From Metaphire vulgaris (taxonomy: Eukaryota > Annelida > Clitellata > Crassiclitellata > Megascolecidae): a stretch of DNA of 64,000 nt. Below the pieces are notes generated by a model that saw nothing but the letters and a program-made list of their open reading frames with translations, did no database searches and had not been told where the DNA came from. Each line of letters begins with the position of its first letter. Positions within the stretch are counted from its first letter, which is position 1. Shown here piece after piece: positions 30,455 through 44,920 of this stretch. The position numbers and the translations under genes are program-made. The stretch is taken from the NCBI GenBank assembly GCA_018105865.1, contig CM030848.1, positions 14,093,699-14,157,698 of the forward strand. Direction: 5' to 3'.

Positions 30455-31125
30455 TTATCTGAAGGCGACTACTATGTGCACCCTTGCGGAAGAATTCGTC
30501 GAATTGACTAATTCAAGGTATCTGGGATGCTTGTCCCTCCGTTGGTGGCTTGGCTGCAGGTATCCACAGGTGAGCCCGTCACTGCAGAGGTGAAAAGCTT
30601 CTCCGGACCTTACCGGACCGTGTTCGGATACATCCGGCGATACGGGATCGAAAACCTGACAGAAGTGACATCGATTGCGTAAGAAACAAGTATCGTCTAC
30701 TTCACAAACCAGTGTTTATTCTAGCCACCTTGACATTGGGGAGGGGATTTTGAAATGTTTGGCGGGGACAAGGTCTGAGTCACGTCCACACTTTTGGAGG
30801 GGAAATTTCCATCCACCCAGCCAACATATAAAAAAATTGGGGGAATTTTAAAATTTTTGGGGAGGGAAATCCCCCCCAGAGAAGGCCATAGAGTAAACAC
30901 TGTTCATAGACACTCGTTTTACTGATCAATGAAGCTAATCGCTTCCTGAACAGAGCTAATCATAAAAGGGTAAAGTTTGAAACCAGACAATAGTTGACGG
31001 TACCGTCAGTTCCCTTTGATCCATGAAATGGCCACTGGCGGAACTACCGTTGCGACCTTCCGAACGTATCCACGACCTCACTTGACCATGCAACTGTGGA
31101 CGCCGCATGCCTCCTGAAGGCCTGT
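30455..31125 (-). CDS. ROS1: ROS1 exons: C-terminal tail and stop
   Basis: Exons 31082-31125 (44 bases) and 30455-30655. Joined to the preceding ...PEYG they read [15 protein letters not shown], then [13 protein letters not shown] ... [12 protein letters not shown] and [16 protein letters not shown] to TAA. Splice sites (tatgtag, gtgagg, tctgtcag) and phases 1, 0 agree. Tyrosines in PEYG, GYLQP and RYLEL are candidate docking sites (inference). No homology supports these exons, so they rest on phase and splice signals. Confidence 0.68.
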
Positions 31126-32723
31126 CTACATACATAGAAATACGATGCAACATAATTCATACCTATATTTATTAAAAATTTTGGATTCAACCCTAATGAG
31201 CATGACTTGCCAATTTGTTTACTTTTGACTGCTTAAGTAAAATACATTGACCCAAGGAGAAGCAGCGAATACACGTTTTGAGCGAAAAGGAGGCAGGAAT
31301 TTTGTCTAACTGAGTAATACATTCATAGTGTTGACTCAAAGAAATCTTACTTACTTACTTACTTACTTACTTACTCGCTCTGAAACTACAGAGTAGTAAG
31401 GTCCAGCAACAAACCTTTCTCTTCGCAGCCTTAAAATTCAGCTAAATAGTCTAATAGTTGTTGGGAAATACTTTGAAGAATCACAGTGCGCTGTACAAAG
31501 TCGAAAGAGAGCAGTGAAAACTGACGATGGTTGGAAGTTGCCAACTTTCCTACCGTATTCTGGAGTAGGGTCGACGTCTGCTGCAGGCGCGGCTGGAGCG
31601 GCCATCTTGGCCTGGCTGAGGGTCTTCAGCCATCTGACAATGTCGTGGAATGACGGTCGGTGCATTGGCAGATGCTGCCAGCATTTCGACATCAACCGAT
31701 GACTGAAAAGAGATACACCATCAGATGCATGCATGCGTGAACGGTCAAACACACCAGCAATTTCTATGCCAATTCAGCGTGCATAGCTATCAGACACAAT
31801 GTATGTGCATCACAACTGTGTGCAAGACAGTGGCGTAGCCACGGGGGGGGGTTTGGGAGTTAAAACCCCCCTTGGGCAGCGAAAAAATGTTTTTATGTAT
31901 TCCCATGCAATTTTTATTTTTTGAGGCGATTTTTGGCGATTTTGATGGTGAAACCCTCCCCCTTGGCAGTTATCGACGAAATTTTTTTCAAAACCCCCTC
32001 CGGAAACCCTGGCTACGCCACTGGTGCAAGAAGCTTTGGAAAGCGCAAATGATGTCACGCTAGTGCAGTGATAGCACTTGGATTGAATGAAATTCAATTA
32101 AAACCTAAAAAGCATGAGATCTCTATACATTGAGGCCAGGGATATTTTTACACCCCCCTAAAACCCTCTCAATCTGAGACCGACACCCCCAGCATCCCCA
32201 ATTTTAGCCTGGGATGACCTTTTCTTTGCTTGTCAGACTTTTTCGTTCGGCAGGGACCGCCAAAATATACCGACACCCCCTAAATTGATAATCCTAGAAA
32301 TAACCCTGATCGAGGCAGAAAACGTCACCACACAGCAAACAACGATATGGCAAAAATAATCTTCCCATCAAATGATATTCACCATCCTTTGATTATAGTA
32401 GAATGTCTTAGCAAAATATAGGAAAAACACTGGATCGACAATAAAATGACTTATAGTTAGCGGGGGTGCTAGCACGTGCAGGTTCACCCTAGAACTGACC
32501 GCACTTACAGATCGTATGGACAGTTTTCTGGACAGTCAAGTCGTCCGCCGCTTCGCACAAAGTGCAGCACCTCTAAATTTGTTTGCGCCGGATAAGGTTG
32601 TTGTCCAAGAGTTACCACTTCCCACATCAGCACCCCATACGCCCTATAATTGTAAAGAAATCACAAAATAAACATGGAAATAATGATCTGAAACATTTCC
32701 TTGCCTTAGCGTCTAAACAAATG

Positions 32724-32770
<47 letters not shown>

Positions 32771-35240
32771 AGTCTTAGATGATACTTTGAAAAAAGTTCA
32801 GCAATTGTTTTAAAGTCAGAATATTTCTTACCAAACGTCAGACTGAGTCGTGAAAATGCCATCTATGAGAGATTCGGGGGCCATCCATCGAATGGGAAGG
32901 AGTCCTTCTCCTTCCTTCTTGTAGTAGTCATTTCGGTAAATGTCTCTTGCAAGGCCGAAGTCTCCGATTTTCACAACAAGACTATTTCCGGAAAATGAAA
33001 TGAGACAGTTTCTGGCAGCCAGATCTCTGTGAAAACAGCAATTGCATCATGTTTGGCGAACAGTAGGCCTACTTGTTCGAAATAATAATAATAATAATTG
33101 AATCCAAGCTTGAAATCTAAGTACTATAGAATAGGATAGTAGATTTGTCTTATAGAGGCTATTAGCCCATAGACAAAGTATTGTAGCATTTGTACAGTGA
33201 GTGACTGAATGAATGAGGCATTTATGTATTGTATACATTGTACTAACTAGTACTACCAAGTTTTGTACTTGTAGGTGTAAAGACAAGAAGACAAACATAT
33301 TTACTAGAGGACAAGAGCGCAAGGAATTAGATTACAAGACAAGACAATAAAGGGAATGAATGGGGTGGAACATGGTGGTTCTCACACAGAGTAAACACTA
33401 CTGAACCACTTTTAAACCTTGCTATTATTTATTATTATAATAAAATAGTAATTAATTAGCATCATTATAATAAAGCACCAATTAATTAATTAATTAATTA
33501 ATTAACCCTTTACCCGTTTGCCCCAAAAATACCCGTTCATGTTACATTACGTTAGATGTCAATCTGTGTCAAATGTCAAATGTCAATCATGTCCTCTAGT
33601 AAATATGTTTGTCTTCTTGTCTTTACGTCTACAAGTACAAAACTTGGTAGTACTAGTACATGTTACATTACGTTAAAAATAAATGAACGGGCAAAGGGTT
33701 AAGAGTGAAATCGTAGTTGGAAATCATGTCCCGGGCAGCTGCTCATGGTAGAAAAATAATAGCCCGGTAATAATCACTGACCTATGAACAAAGTGCATCT
33801 CTTCCAGGTATTGGCATCCCTTTCCAACATCCGTGCATATGTTTGTCATGTCCAACATTGTTAATTTGATGCCCATTACCTGAAGACAAATGAGAAGACA
33901 GATTGACAAAGTTGGGTTAGACATTTATTGGTTTAATTCTATATCTGAAAAAGTTATATAAAAATGGAACAAAGGTTGCCTGCAACATTTTAAAACTAAT
34001 CAGGGCTGTCAAATTAATGCATTAATGCATGCATTAAGTTGCTAATGAATTACTTGCAATTAAAAAATTACTGCAGTTAAAAATTTTATTTTAGCACAAA
34101 TTTTATTTGATCAATAATAAAAGATCCTTGTTTTAACAAATTAAAATTCAATCATTGGCCAAACTGTTGAACGAAATCGGTTTCAAAAATTTTTGACATG
34201 CAAAGGAAGCAACAACATCATACTTACAAACGACGGTCTCGAAGCGCGCAGGAAGGTCAGGAGGTCACCACCGTCCATGAGTTCGAGGATGAGAAGCTGA
34301 GGCTTGTGGTCGAGACAGACCCGAGCAGGCGAAGGATGTGGTCATGCTTAAAGTTGTTCATCAAAAGCGCTTCCTTCAGAAACTCCTTCTTCTCAACATC
34401 GCTGGCACTTTTGTGCAGCGTCTTGAGAGAAGCAGACAAGTGCAGAGTGCAGACAACGTCAAATTAATGAGATATTAACCCCTTAACCGTGTATTTAACT
34501 GTAACTCAATGTAAAATGGACGGATATATCTGGGATCCCCAGTTAAGGAGTTAAGAAAGAAAACTGCTCCGAAATGCCCATCTGTGTCTTTTCAATTTTT
34601 CATCACTTTTGAACATGATTATCACACTGAAAAGTCCGTAATTTAATATTAATCTCTTCTCTCATTTGAAAGCAAAACTAAGAGTGTCAGTGTTTTATAC
34701 AGGCCTGATACGGGGGAGAATTTCATCCCCCAAACCACAAAAATCCCCCCAAAATCCCAGAGCTGACACAAATTTTTGCATTCAACTGCGTCTCTTCCCC
34801 TCCAGCCAAGTCAATTTGCCACCCCTCCCCCGAAAGGCCTGGGGTCTGGATAAAACACTGAGCATAGTGATAGTAGCAGATCTATTTGGAGCCACCTCAC
34901 AGATAGGCAGTGGACACCAAAATATATTTACCTACAAAAGAAAATAGAAACTGCAAGACAATACCTTGACAGCAACTTTCATTTCACCAGAGAATTCGCT
35001 GAGAATGTTAACGGCAACACCCTCAAAAACCTTTCCAAATGCCCCACTGCCCAGGAACTTTGTCAGCGAAAGCTGGTCGTGTGGAAAATGCGGAAGAGAA
35101 GAGATCTCCTCAGTTCCTGGAAGAAAACTGAAAAAGAATCCTATTTTAAAACTAAATATCAAGAAATTACAGTCTTATCAACGTAAGCTAACCACAGGTG
35201 AACTACCGGTAGACATAAATATTGTCACAATACAAATTCA

Positions 35241-35273
<33 letters not shown>

Positions 35274-36133
35274 GCCAACCAACCAATCAAACCAATCAAT
35301 CATCAATCAATCAATCATCAATGGGGCATCAGCCGATGGTACAGTACATCAAATCCAATGCGAATTAGAGCCAGGTAGGTCAATAGGTCAAGCCGGAAAT
35401 GATAAGAAACATCCCCCAAAATATTTGAAGCCTCAAAAAGAAACTTACCCTCCCGAGTAAAGTACGTTAGTTGTTTCCAAGGCAGAAGCTGGCTGATGCG
35501 TCAGCGTCGCTAGCTCGCGATCGCTGCTCCGGTTTGACGAACTCGAATCGAATATAGAGAAAATAGTCTTTCGACTCTTCTGTCCCAAGCATACTAGATT
35601 AATGTGGATAAAAAATCGCACAACATCATCGGTTTTATTCTGCAACTATTTCAAAAAAATTTAAAAGAGATTCATTTTAGAAATGTAGCAAATTCTCAAA
35701 GAGAAATTCCTAATGAATCACCCATTGAATCACAAATGTTCAACAATACGCCGCCTATAAATTCAGACATTGTAATATTTCATACAAAGATGGAATGTGC
35801 TATAAATAAAGAGGCCATCGTGAGTTTTAAAAGTCTGTCATTGCATAGGACACTGCATAAGCTATTTATGGGGTACAATACAATACAAGTTGCTCGTTAT
35901 ATTGTATTGCATTACAGCAGTGGCGGCTCCACTGGGGGGCCAGGGGGGGCCCGTGCCCCCCTATTGAGAGCCTGGCCCCCCCAGTTGGGACCCTATACTT
36001 AATGCTACATACATTAAACAACAAATGGTTGGCCCCTATGATTAGAAGTTGCCCCCCCAACGGCCCCCCACTTGCCAAATCCTAGAGCCGCCACTGCATT
36101 ACAGTATAAGGAAAATAAATAATGAAAACCATT

Positions 36134-36226
<93 letters not shown>

Positions 36227-38475
36227 CATACATACACATATACATACTTATAAACAGCGCACAAATGACAGTCATTGTCACTGCCATGATCACTCCCAGT
36301 GATGTCGATAAGGCAAATGTCAACTGCCCTTGTACGCTTTTTGCTGTGTCTAAAATTCAAGTTACAAGACTAAAGTTACGAGACTAAAGTTACAAGACTA
36401 CTTGCAGATAAGGCTTTTAAAGAGAACAGTTTGACCAGCCCCAATTTACTACCAGTAGTTGTATATCATAGTGCCACCCCGACCTGATGCAGAGGATGTA
36501 GAAGTATAACGACCCGATTTTTATTAAAGAATTGTAACGCGGTATGCATTTTAATGCTTCAATCCACATTGGTTATCAGCAATTCATGTACAAACCATAG
36601 TAAAAGATACAAAATCTATAGCATTTTCAATCAGTTCATCTCCAATTTTAGCAAAAGTATCACATCGAAAATTGCTGAAAACCACAGCAAATCTAGGAAA
36701 ACAGTGTTGATTAGATGAAATAGAATTTCAAAAAATATAACTAAATAGAACGTTGGCTGAAACAGATTTCAAGGCCATACATAAGGCATTAAATCAATAA
36801 ATCAATCAATTGATCGATCAATAAACCAGTCAATCAGTCAACTTCTATGGCGCTACAATCATAATGCCTATGGCATCGCCAATGGCGCCAACTGTACATA
36901 ATGTGCCCAGATTGCATGGTGAAGGAACTTACCTGCAAGAAGTGAATGGAATATCTTCTGTACTTTTGGTCCACATCCCCAGTAGGAGCAGGCTGCCAAG
37001 CTTACCTCGAACTCAGAATAGAACCCGATATCCTTCTGAACTAGGAACGAACTGATTGTCTGCCGTTGAAAATTTCAACAATTGCAAGATTCATTAGAAA
37101 ATCATTGAATTCAACTAACTATCACAGAAATATCAATAAGCTATAAGCTTTAGTAGGCTGCCACAAATAGTAGGTATTTCAAAAAATTGCACTACTAGGT
37201 ATTTCAAATCAAATGGCCAAATTACCTTACATAAGGTACAGGTAGGTCCCGTACTCGAGTCCGAGCGTTGGGTTCGGCGCTTATCTCCGGCCTGGGCAAT
37301 CAGCGACGTAGGTGGTATAACCCGTTAATCTGGGGTAGGGTTGCCATTACTTTCCCCAGACCCACGTTTTACCTCGCAGCATAACACTGCTTCTCAGTTT
37401 ACCACCGCCCTCTAGCAAATAAGGCTGAGTCGACCTTATGGCTCCTGCGAGAATTGAACCCGCGACGTTCTGCTCCATCGTCCAGCGTTGTTACCACTCT
37501 GCTATCTTCCCGCCCACCTTACATAAACAATATGAAATTGTAAAATATTCGCATCAATATAACATACATAATAATTCTTGTCCAAAACTTCTCAACTGAT
37601 ACATCAGTATACATGTATAAACAATGTGAAATTCTACCAGATGTGCACCTTTTCTTGTCTGTTGTATCCATCCGACAGAATCCAAACTCTATAGTAAACT
37701 CTTCCCAATGCAACAGTATATGGCTTCCATGAGATGTTGACACAGTTGTCAAATTCTGTTATGAATATAGAATTTGAATCCAAGACATCGGGTATAACAA
37801 GAAGATTGGCAGTGTCATTAAGGAATACTGCAACAAACAACACACTGATTTTTTTCAAAAACAGCACAAGTACATTATTTTAAATCAACATCACTATATA
37901 GGAGTTTGACTGTAAGTCTGTAACCATTTAAACAATTCAAAGAAATTTAATCTTGTCACAAAACACTTGCAGCAACCAGAATGAAAATATTCAGTTATTC
38001 AATTTCTGATTTAAGCACCAGAATAATTTCTGATAAAATTTAATAAATAAACGAATATTTAAATTAGTTAGCATGCTAATAAATAATTAAATTGATAAAC
38101 TGCATATGTGCAGAATATCGAACCTGCAGCTTGCACGTCAAAATTAGGAACAATATCGAAAGTAACTATCTGCGTTTCATTTTCAGCGGCCAGCGGCAAA
38201 TGGGCAATGCTACGACTTCTCATATCAAAAACACTGACGGTGTTCTTCGACCCAATCCAGAATAACTTGTTACTGAGAAAATCAAGAGATGGATGCCTAA
38301 ACAATAAACCAATAGGAAACATCAAACACCAAGAACAAATGGTCTTGGAAGAGGCTTAAATGTTCAAATGGTTAGCACAAGATATATACAGGGTGGTGCA
38401 AAAAAAAACCGGACAATATTGGATGCAAACCTAAATGTGACTAGTCCGGTTTTTTGCACCACCCTGTATATACAC

Positions 38476-38541
<66 letters not shown>

Positions 38542-38815
38542 CCCTAAGGAAGGTCCACCCAGGGATGAGATGCAAGAGGGTGGTTTCCTATTTCTTCACA
38601 TACAGTTAGTTGTGAACAACTTGTCCAAGGTGGCTAGAGACATATTCAAACCCACAGAACTCCTGTTACATGGTAAGAACCCTACTTGCTCCTTCACTAA
38701 ACTTAACTACCAACATATATCCTTCACTAAACTTAACTGAGATTATTCAATAAACTAGGTTATTGAATGTATAAATCAGTGGCACATGCCTCTAAAATTA
38801 AAATCAATTATTTTA

Positions 38816-38849
<34 letters not shown>

Positions 38850-38928
38850 TAAATTAGGTTATTTGAATATTATCATTATTATCATTATTATTGGTTTTTG
38901 ACTGGAGGAACGAAACCACTTAAAATCA

Positions 38929-38970
<42 letters not shown>

Positions 38971-39050
38971 CATTATCAAATCATTATTATCATTATTAAA
39001 ATCACATTAATATCTTAAAATCATCATTATTATTATTATTATTATTATCA

Positions 39051-39081
<31 letters not shown>

Positions 39082-40708
39082 TATCATCATCATCATTCAT
39101 CATCATCATCAGGATAATACTAATCCAATCATACCATCATCATTCATTTCAATGATCGCCACGGCTGGAGGAGCGGTGTCCGTTAAAATCAGCGTTGCCG
39201 TAAAAAATTCTACCTGAGGTCCAATAGCGCGTCGTCGCACGCCCAGCCGACCGTGTTAAACTACGCCGTTACCACAAAGTTCGTCCACCAACGCATCGCG
39301 ACGTAAGGACTAAACGGTCTAAAAGTCAACCAATTCAAAGGTCAACGATAACGATTTTAAATCTATAGATAATCCACTGGGCAACGGTGTCCTTTCAGCT
39401 TGCCATCTTAGTCTGCCGACAAAGTTTAAAAGTTCAAATCAACATTTTAAATCCACAGAATTGATTTCAACATTCAGAATTGTCCGACTACACACAGACG
39501 AAGAAAAAATTCACAAGCACTCACATAACTTTACCAGGAAATTCGTCAACGCGTTCGACGACAAACCAGAAATTCGCACCGCCGTCGAGGCTCGCCAGCC
39601 TTGTCCTGTCGATGATCAGCCTGTCGACGTTTTTGACCATCCAGAACAGCAGACGGCTGTGAAAGTCAACGGCCATGCCAAGAACGGTTTGACCAGAGAA
39701 ACTCGGCAGCTTCTGTACCACAAGGTGGTCCTGACCATCCAGATAGGCAGTCTCTACGGTAGACGACGTGGCCCAGTACATCCGGGCTTCCAGAACATCA
39801 AGAACCAGATCGTGAACAACGGACGAAGCGTAAACAATGATCTCCTCTCTGTTCGTTGAGTGCGGCGCTGAAATGACCTCTTTCAGCGGCGTTCGTTTGA
39901 TCTGAACATTCGGCAAAATGGAAATAAGAAAGACAGCGTACAACATGGGTATAGGCATGAGGCATAACAGTTGATACTCAATGGCTAAATATACAGGGTG
40001 GCGCAAAAAAACCGGACTAGTCAGATTTAGGTTTGCATTTAATATAGTCCGTTTTTTTGCACCACCCTGTACCGTAGTCTATCTATGGTAAAGCTAGTAG
40101 AAAGTTGAAGCTAATTTGCCACCATTTAGTTGAGTGATTGTTTCCATGGTTACTGAAGTTATTATAGAAATTACTGCAAAACTCTTTAAACAAGTCCCCC
40201 GTTTCTGTTTTCAAGCTTGAGTTTTTTGGCGAAAATTTTCATTGTGGTTGGTAGAGGGAGGCCCTATAAAAGGAAACAGTCAAAACTTCTCAAGAACATG
40301 AAATAAAACAATTGAAATCATCTGAGTAGAAATAGAAGAGGCGCTACACAAATGCCACATTACGTTACATTGCATTGCAGTGGTTCTCACACAGGGCAGA
40401 CCCTATTGAGTGCTGAACCATTTGTAACCAAATCAAGCAACATTTGATACTGACCAAATTCAGTTTGGTGTTCGACCAATAGAGTTGATCTGTAAGCCAA
40501 TCAAAAGCTAGAACACCAACATCATTAACTTCCAATGCCTGCAATTCAGTCTGTTCTCTTGGCTTCATGTAGAGCTTGCCCGATCGTGTGGCTAAGTAGA
40601 TTCTTCCACAGCATGAACTCAGTTCTACAAAAGCCAAAATCCACATCAGTAGTTTTATATGCATACAAATTTCCCTGTAAGTTTACTTCATGTCAGTGAT
40701 ACTAAATG

Positions 40709-40788
<80 letters not shown>

Positions 40789-41986
40789 ATACAATACCAC
40801 AATACCAATAGAAATACAATACCACAATACACACAATACAATACCACAATACCAACAGATATACAATATATCAATACACAATAGATACTACAATAGATTG
40901 CAATTAACATGCAAACATATCTAAGGTGGGCTGGTTATATCACAAAATCTCATGATTCATATGCATGAGTGATCTTCATCTGCTTGATAACAACTCCAGT
41001 ATATTGCCTTTTTTTACAGTACAAGCGTTTCTTTCTAACTATGGCTACAGATAAAGAATTATAAAGCAAAGTAAACACAAGTAGATGACAAAAGTCTCAA
41101 ACAGACCCATGATTGCTTCCTCACTGGCGATGTCCGATGACTTCACTGCAAGCCTGGTATCCCAACCGTCCAGCGTCTTCTCAAAAACACCGCCACTGCT
41201 GGCGTAGAGCAATGTCGGTGCCACCGAACTCTCTTAAATGAACAATCACATAGACTGTTACAAGATTTGCACTGCAAAGTGTTGTTATCAGATGCTAAGC
41301 ATCTAAGCATAGAAGACTTTACAAAAAAATATTCAAGAAGTTAAACAAGAACTTGAACATGAATATGTTTGCATGCAAAAGCCTACACAATCTGCATTCA
41401 CAGCAAATAAACATGGATAAAAAACATGCCAGAATTGAAATGACCATTAACCCCTTAACTGGGGATCCTGGATATATCCGTCCATTTTACATTGAGTTAC
41501 AGTTAAATACATGGTTAAGGGGTTAAAAATCGTTGCACATTCACATGTCCTATAGTCAAAATCAAAAAACATGATCTATAAATACATCAGGAAATATTGA
41601 TAATATTACCATAAACCATAATTCCAAATACTGAATTATCCAAAACCTTAACAAATTTTGTGCTTTCACTGTGATCTCATGTAATCTTTGTAATTGCTGT
41701 AATCTTTGTAATTGCTGTGATCTTTCACCGTAAGCCTTACCTGACGTCAGCACATGAGCCACAAAATATTCTGACCAGGGACCACTGCCCCCTGCCGATG
41801 TGCCACAGACACGAAAGCTGTGCAATGCTCCGGGCTCTAAATTTTCAATTCTGACCCAAGTCAAATTAATTTTGGACAACGAACGATTGGTTCCAGCATC
41901 GATGTTCATAACCTCAACATCGTATAGCCACTGCTGCCAAGCACCTCTGCCTACAAGATTCACATTATTACTATTATTACTATTAC

Positions 41987-42032
<46 letters not shown>

Positions 42033-42181
42033 TCAAACCATTATCACCTGTGCTCTTTAAATTCTGTAAAGCTAAAATTGATAAGTTATAATATTCCAGG
42101 TATTTCATCAACACCAAGGGCATTCAACTAAATTTCATGAGGGGTCAAATTTTTATATGACTGGTGCCCAATGGCCAGGTG

Positions 42182-42255
<74 letters not shown>

Positions 42256-43658
42256 CATAAGTAATAGAAAACAGTTAAGTCGAAAACAAGACATTATAAA
42301 TATGTTGAGTATTAGATATTAGACAAACAGTTATTGATCATTTCGATATCTTCAAGGGCCATTTAACATCCCCTGGCGGGCCGGATCTGGCCCGCGGGCC
42401 GCCGTTTGAATACCCCAGATCTACACATTCAAAATGTCACAAAAGTTCAGACCTTGATCCGATTCTGGAGGCAACCAAGATATAAGAGCAGACGTCTGCG
42501 TGAACAACGCCTGAAGATTTCTTGGCGGCAAAATAGGAACTGCAGTCAGAAAAGAAATATACAGAGATGCTTAGAATGTATTCAAAATGCCAGAAAAGTT
42601 GGCAAAAGATGTTAAATTCTCGGCAAAAACGGGGTTAAAAATCTGCACCACTTTTGACAGCAAAAGCGTCAATTTGCTTAAAATTTTCAAACAATTTATT
42701 TGAACAAACAATAAATGGTTTGGCAAGTTTGCTTCAAATTGCACCAATAAAAGGAAAAATCAATGACATATGAAAATAGCTTTACACAAACTAATCGACA
42801 ATATAAAATCAACTACATTAGAACTTCAACATAATGGACTCGGCTATAAAGCATATTCGGCTATAACATACCACAATGTATGGTCCCATGTGGTGCGCTA
42901 CCATTTTGGATGGTCTTGGATATATATAACATACTAAATTTTACAGATCTGTTAAATACATCATAATGAGGTTTTACTGTACCTGGTATAGGCTGAGCCA
43001 CTGTGCCCCAAACTTCAACAGCGCCAAAATGTCGAGCATCGTCCGGCATTTGATTATGATGATAATACAAGTCGTTGTCATTATCGTATGCCTCCATCAT
43101 AAGCTTCCTTCCATCGGTCCAGTAGAATGTGTAGTTTGCACGATAATAGGCCAGACCAGTGACCCACGAGAAGTCCCGATCCGAGTATACGTTCGTACAT
43201 CAACCGGATCGGTGCCGTCAAGATACACCGAGATGATGGACTGGACTGTATCGTTCGAGTAGAAAAGGCGATAGTTCGTATAGTCGACGGCAAATGCGTC
43301 GACGGTGCCAATGACGATGGCGCTTGGTTTGAAGCCGAAAGCCCTCGTGCCATCCAAGTCCAAAGAAAATAAACCACTCTTAGGTCCTTTCTGGGTCCAG
43401 TATAAATAACTGAAAACAACCAACAACAACAAACACACCGTGGCCATTAGCTAAGAAGAAATGCCACAGATATTACTAAAGTCACAAGATCGTGGCCATC
43501 AAAATGTGAACGGGGACTTGAAATGCAGTGCAGTGAAATGAATTTATTTGAAAATTTAGAAAATAATTACAAAGTAATATTGAAATACTACACTGTAACT
43601 GAAATAAAACATGATCTACAGACATGGTTTCCAAGAGCATAATGATAATAATAATAAC

Positions 43659-43719
<61 letters not shown>

Positions 43720-44853
43720 CAAAAAAGAATGAAACAAAAGTTGTTGACACAAAACGTTTAGAATTAGATTAACTTTTCTATGCATTTCTTAAACAAAATG
43801 ATTTTTTGGTTTGCAAGCCATAATGTCATTTGTGCGTGCATGACTGCATGTGCGCATATGACAGTGGTGGTAATATAATATGTATGACATGCATTATAAT
43901 TATCAGGGTTTGGTTGTAATTTCATTTCAAAGGCTGATAATAAATAAACTCAGTCTCTCAACTCCCAAAGCTCTGAATTAGCAGACCTCACCCATTGCAA
44001 GGATCAACGTGTATGTCTACTACTGTGGCATTATCTACATGCAATGCTACGTGGCACGAGTCCACATTCAGGCTACACTCAAATACCTAACAAAACAAAA
44101 CAACAAAAATGAAAATAAATAAGTTACCGTGAAATGAAAATACAAAACATAAAGATGGGATATTTGTCGGCGTGCACAGTGATTTTTGTGCTAATCCTGG
44201 ATTTGCTTTAATAAATATTAAATCCAATTTAAATATCTCAAAATAATAATTATATAGATTTCAAATGTACTCTGAAATAAGGAAATATCGTTGGATATGA
44301 AAAAGCATGAAGTGAAAAATTTTATCAGAAAGATTTCATTTTAAAATTTTGAATTCAAACTTTCTTAGTAAAACAGGCAATGTCTTCAGCTTTGGAAAAT
44401 TGAATCATTTTCAAAATCAAATCACAAACATTTCAATAGAATCAAATCTCATGTTAAACAAATCGAATCTTCCGTCTTTCTGTAAAGTTCGTGATATGGG
44501 AGCAAGTATTTTATTTCTGGCATCTTTTTTTGGGCCAAACAATGCAAAACTAACCAGTCATTGATAAAAACATACTGTACTTTTACTTGTACCAACCGTG
44601 CTTGCAGAGGCAACATACAGAAAATCATGTAACCAATCTACAGTCAAGGCAGCCATTGACATAGACATGTTATGAGTAGTTCTTGTGTTCTCATTTATGT
44701 TGATTCGATGGATTTGCCCACTGCTCGTTGCAATGAATATCAACTGTAGGGCATAATGAATAGCAATTTCTACAAATAAATACATGTACTTTTTTCAATT
44801 ACTTTACCTATGTAGAGCAGTAAGAGAGCAGTATGTCATGAAGCAATAAGGCC

Positions 44854-44920
<67 letters not shown>

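Noticed and set aside
37445..37515. tRNA gene on the minus strand
   Set aside because: A/B-box-like head of a SINE: the body continues past the tRNA end and the whole 281 bp is flanked by an 11-bp duplication.
39214..39260. Extra ROS1 exon with donor ctcag|gtagaa
   Set aside because: Its acceptor phase (0) does not fit the preceding exon, while 39525 and 38296 join directly in phase through a strong gtgagt donor.
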